Assembly: GCA_013813945.1 (NCBI GenBank)
Contig: JACCQV010000545.1
Span: 1-22,515 of the forward strand
Reading direction: 5' to 3'
Length of the DNA stretch: 22,515 nt
Origin: Deltaproteobacteria bacterium
GTDB taxonomy: Bacteria > Myxococcota_A > Polyangia > Haliangiales > Haliangiaceae
The position numbers and the translations under genes are program-made. The notes under the pieces are model-generated. The model was not told the origin of the DNA and searched no databases. It saw only the letters and a list, made by a program, of their open reading frames with translations. Positions 20,602 through 22,515 of this stretch are shown piece by piece (positions within the stretch are counted from its first letter, which is position 1; every line of letters starts with the position of its first letter).

Positions 20602-21360
20602 GTGAAGGTCGCAACGTGGAACGTCAACGGCATCCGCGCGAGGTCTTCGCAGCTGGTGCACTGGATCGACCGCGAAGAGCCCGACGTGATCTGCCTCCAG
20701 GAGATCAAGGCATCTCCCGCGCAGGTGCCCGAGCCCGTCGCTTCGATCGCGGGCTACCACGCGGATTTCCACGGTAGCGGCGGGTACTCGGGAGTCGCGC
20801 TGCTGCTCCGCGTCGCCAAATTTGGAGATGCACCGCAGTTCGTTCATCCACCGTTCGATCTCGAGAACCGGATCGTCGTCGCCACGGTGGGATCGATCGT
20901 GTTCGCTTCGGTGTACGTACCGAACGGCGGTAAGGACTTCCCCGCGAAGATGGTGTTCCTGCGCGAGCTGGAGGCATGGACGGGCGCGCTACACGCGAGC
21001 GGCCAGCACCTCGTGCTCTGCGGCGACTACAACGTCGCGCGCACTCCGGTCGATGTGCACCCGACCTTACGCAAGCTGATGATCGGGCAGCTCCCCCAAG
21101 AGCGCGAGCTGTTCGAGAAGCTGCTCGGCCACGGGCTCGTCGATGTCGGCCGTCACGTCGAGCCGGCCAACGACAGGTTGTTCACCTGGTGGGCACCGTG
21201 GCGAAACCTGCGCGAGCGCAACATCGGCTGGCGCCTCGACTACATCTCCGCGAGCCGCGCTCTCGTCGACGAGACTGTGCACTGCGTGCACTATCGCGAC
21301 GTCGGGACCAGCGACCACGGGCCGGTGATCGCGCACCTGCGCGACACACCGGCGACCTGA
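20602..21360 (+). CDS. xthA: Exodeoxyribonuclease III (AP endonuclease, XthA type)
   Basis: A 252-residue Mg-dependent AP endonuclease and 3'-5' exonuclease that should cut DNA at abasic sites left by glycosylases. Motifs of the endonuclease/exonuclease/phosphatase fold are complete: TWNVNGIRA (Asn7), LQEIKA (Glu34), SVYVPNG (Tyr105), GDYNVA (Asp142, Asn144), RLDYI (Asp213) and SDHGPV (Asp238, His239). Length is normal for the family. GTG 20602 is preceded by GGAG 4 nt upstream and places MKVATWNVNG at the terminus as in homologues. It is convergent with the next gene with a 4-nt gap. With the uracil glycosylase at 8160 it covers the first two steps of base-excision repair. Confidence 0.95.
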   Translation: MKVATWNVNGIRARSSQLVHWIDREEPDVICLQEIKASPAQVPEPVASIAGYHADFHGSGGYSGVALLLRVAKFGDAPQFVHPPFDLENRIVVATVGSIVFASVYVPNGGKDFPAKMVFLRELEAWTGALHASGQHLVLCGDYNVARTPVDVHPTLRKLMIGQLPQERELFEKLLGHGLVDVGRHVEPANDRLFTWWAPWRNLRERNIGWRLDYISASRALVDETVHCVHYRDVGTSDHGPVIAHLRDTPAT

Positions 21361-21364
21361 CGCG

Positions 21365-21736
21365 CTACTTCTTGGCGCGCGACTTCGGCTTGCGCGGCTT
21401 CTCACCGCGTCCCATGCCGGCCGCCTCGCCACTGCTCTCGGCATTCGTGGCCGTGGCCGCGACTTGGTTCTCTTCGGGGGCGGACGCGGTCGCTTCAAGC
21501 TCCTCGTCCTCCTGGCCGGGTTTCACCAGCTCCAGTGGGTCGGCATCGTCGTTGCGGGCTTTACCGAACCGATTGTCACCGCGCTCGTCCGCGACCTGCC
21601 ACGCCTCGCCACCGTAACGGGGCCCACCTTCTTCGCGCTGTTCGTCGCGCGCGCGCTCGCTACCGCTCGGCTGAGTGGTCGCCTCCGTCGCCTCGGTGGA
21701 GCGTTCGTCCGCAGATTGCTTGTCCTTGGGTGCCAT
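21365..21736 (-). CDS. Small disordered, highly charged protein
   Basis: A 123-residue hydrophilic protein made almost entirely of Glu, Asp, Arg, Lys, Ala, Ser, Thr and Gln, with no hydrophobic core, so probably intrinsically disordered. The middle (EAWQVADERGDNRFGKARND, DPLELVKPGQ) is the only part with aromatic residues and may be the functional segment. The C terminus is strongly basic (KPRKPKSRAKK), suitable for nucleic-acid contact. Start ATG 21736 has a strong GGAGG 5 nt upstream, which rules out the longer frame from 21826. I do not recognise a family. It lies 73 nt downstream of the deacetylase gene on the same strand. Confidence 0.75.
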   Translation of the reverse strand: MAPKDKQSADERSTEATEATTQPSGSERARDEQREEGGPRYGGEAWQVADERGDNRFGKARNDDADPLELVKPGQEDEELEATASAPEENQVAATATNAESSGEAAGMGRGEKPRKPKSRAKK

Positions 21737-21741
21737 GGGTT

Positions 21742-21746
21742 CCTCC
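21742..21746 (-). promoter_or_regulatory. Strong Shine-Dalgarno sequence (GGAGG)
   Basis: GGAGG lies 5 nt before ATG 21736 and is one of the few canonical ribosome binding sites in the window. It fixes the start of the small charged protein and contrasts with the leader-poor genes elsewhere. Confidence 0.7.
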
Positions 21747-21809
21747 ATATCCAGAGGAAGCAAGTGATGTGCCCCCGGGCGCGTGAGAGTTCGTCCGTCG
21801 GAGAATTCG

Positions 21810-22505
21810 TCACGCCACTGCACCACTGACGGTGACGAGCTCGAACCCGCGTGCCCGCAGCGCGGGAATGAGGAGGCGCACTGCTTCGATCGTGACCTCG
21901 CCGCTCTCGCGCGCTTCGTGCATCAGGATGATGCTGCCGGGCCGTGCGCGCTCGAGCACACGCGCGACGACCTCGCGCGCCGGCTTCCCCTTCCAGTCGT
22001 AGCTGTTGACGTCCCACAGCACGAGGCGCTTTGCGAGCCGCCGGAACGCGCGGACGGTCCACGGCGATCGACCACCCCACGGCGGACGCGCGAGCACCGG
22101 AACGATGCCCGTCGCCTGCTCCACCGCGCGATCCGTTGCACGCAGCTCGCGCTCGACACTCCGCGATCGCGCGAGCGGCAGGTAGCGATGGGAGTACGTG
22201 TGATTGCCGATCTCGTGGCCCTCGCGCGCGATCCGACGGACGATCTCGGCGTTCGCATCCACGATGTCACCGACGAGAAAGAACGTCGCGGGCGCATCGA
22301 GCTCCGCCAGAGCATCGAGTAGCGCAGGGGTGCGCACGGGATCAGGCCCATCGTCGAACGTCAGTGCCACGACCTGCCGGTCGCGCGGGCCATGCCGCAT
22401 CGTGCCCATGAGCCAGTCGACCGGCCCACTGTATCCGCCGTAACACAGCAGATAGAGACCCACGAGCAGCGCGACGACGCCGAGAACCGCGACGACTGCG
22501 AACAT
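21810..22505 (-). CDS. NodB-type polysaccharide deacetylase
   Basis: A 231-residue membrane-anchored carbohydrate esterase family 4 enzyme that should remove acetyl groups from N-acetylglucosamine-containing polymers such as peptidoglycan or an exopolysaccharide. An N-terminal hydrophobic helix (residues 2-23) anchors it with the domain outside the cytoplasm. Catalytic motifs are complete: TFDDGPD (Asp51 base, Asp52 metal), H102-TYS-H106 metal ligands, RPPWG (140-144), LWDVNSYDW (163-171) and ILMHE (His196). Length is that of a bare catalytic domain. ATG 22505 starts 10 bases from the window end, so its promoter and any upstream operon partner are not visible. The substrate is not determined by the sequence. 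Confidence 0.92.
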   Translation of the reverse strand: MFAVVAVLGVVALLVGLYLLCYGGYSGPVDWLMGTMRHGPRDRQVVALTFDDGPDPVRTPALLDALAELDAPATFFLVGDIVDANAEIVRRIAREGHEIGNHTYSHRYLPLARSRSVERELRATDRAVEQATGIVPVLARPPWGGRSPWTVRAFRRLAKRLVLWDVNSYDWKGKPAREVVARVLERARPGSIILMHEARESGEVTIEAVRLLIPALRARGFELVTVSGAVA

Positions 22506-22515
22506 ACCCGTACAG

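Overview
The window is a GC-rich (about two thirds G+C by eye), gene-dense piece of bacterial chromosome that looks like a member of the Myxococcota, probably the Haliangium/Kofleriaceae side. The reasons are a lipoprotein with an Asp-Ala-rich linker right after its lipid cysteine, membrane-bound Hanks-type Ser/Thr kinases, a large TonB-dependent receptor with an N-terminal carboxypeptidase-regulatory-like domain, a hybrid histidine kinase, and strong G/C preference at third codon positions. This is inference from gene content, not a phylogeny. I see no rRNA, tRNA, CRISPR array, insertion sequence or prophage.

Layout. 175-8000 (minus): a TonB-dependent receptor, then a tight three-gene run (3-hydroxyacyl-CoA dehydrogenase, GNAT acetyltransferase, MbfA-like ferritin/VIT1 iron exporter with 12-13 nt gaps), then a surface lipoprotein. 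8160-12166 (plus): a family 5 uracil-DNA glycosylase, a cysteine-rich secreted or lipoprotein, and a PAS-histidine kinase-receiver hybrid. These are followed by a decayed patch with a frameshifted, truncated DUF3052-type gene on the minus strand, a small helix-turn-helix protein and an AlkB-type dioxygenase gene that has lost its middle. 12176-15753 (minus): two tandem paralogous receptor-like Ser/Thr kinases, each with a six-helix membrane domain in front of the kinase. 15833-17165 (plus): an SDR oxidoreductase and a four-helix membrane protein. 17171-20046 (minus): an operon-like set of universal stress protein, PlsC-type acyltransferase and a secreted protein of unknown function. 20200-21360 (plus): an orphan ORF and exonuclease III. 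21365-22505 (minus): a NodB-type polysaccharide deacetylase and a disordered, highly charged small protein.

Connections. Iron passes through the left part (MbfA-type export; the TonB receptor's ligand is unknown). Base-excision repair is represented by the uracil glycosylase and exonuclease III, while the direct-reversal enzyme of the AlkB type is broken. Envelope functions include the PlsC acyltransferase, the NodB deacetylase, lipoproteins and the TonB receptor. Signalling is represented by one hybrid histidine kinase and two membrane Ser/Thr kinases.

The most unusual signals are: the paired six-helix kinases; a universal stress protein with a zinc-finger-like C-X2-C-X13-C-X2-H tail; a secreted protein whose His and Cys motifs recall caspase-fold (clan CD) enzymes; the AlkB and DUF3052 remnants within 1 kb of each other; and a recurring TAnnnT hexamer 6-9 nt before start codons that suggests leaderless transcription, twice with a palindrome in the promoter. 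I do not see a clear new multi-gene system; most of the window is ordinary chromosome.
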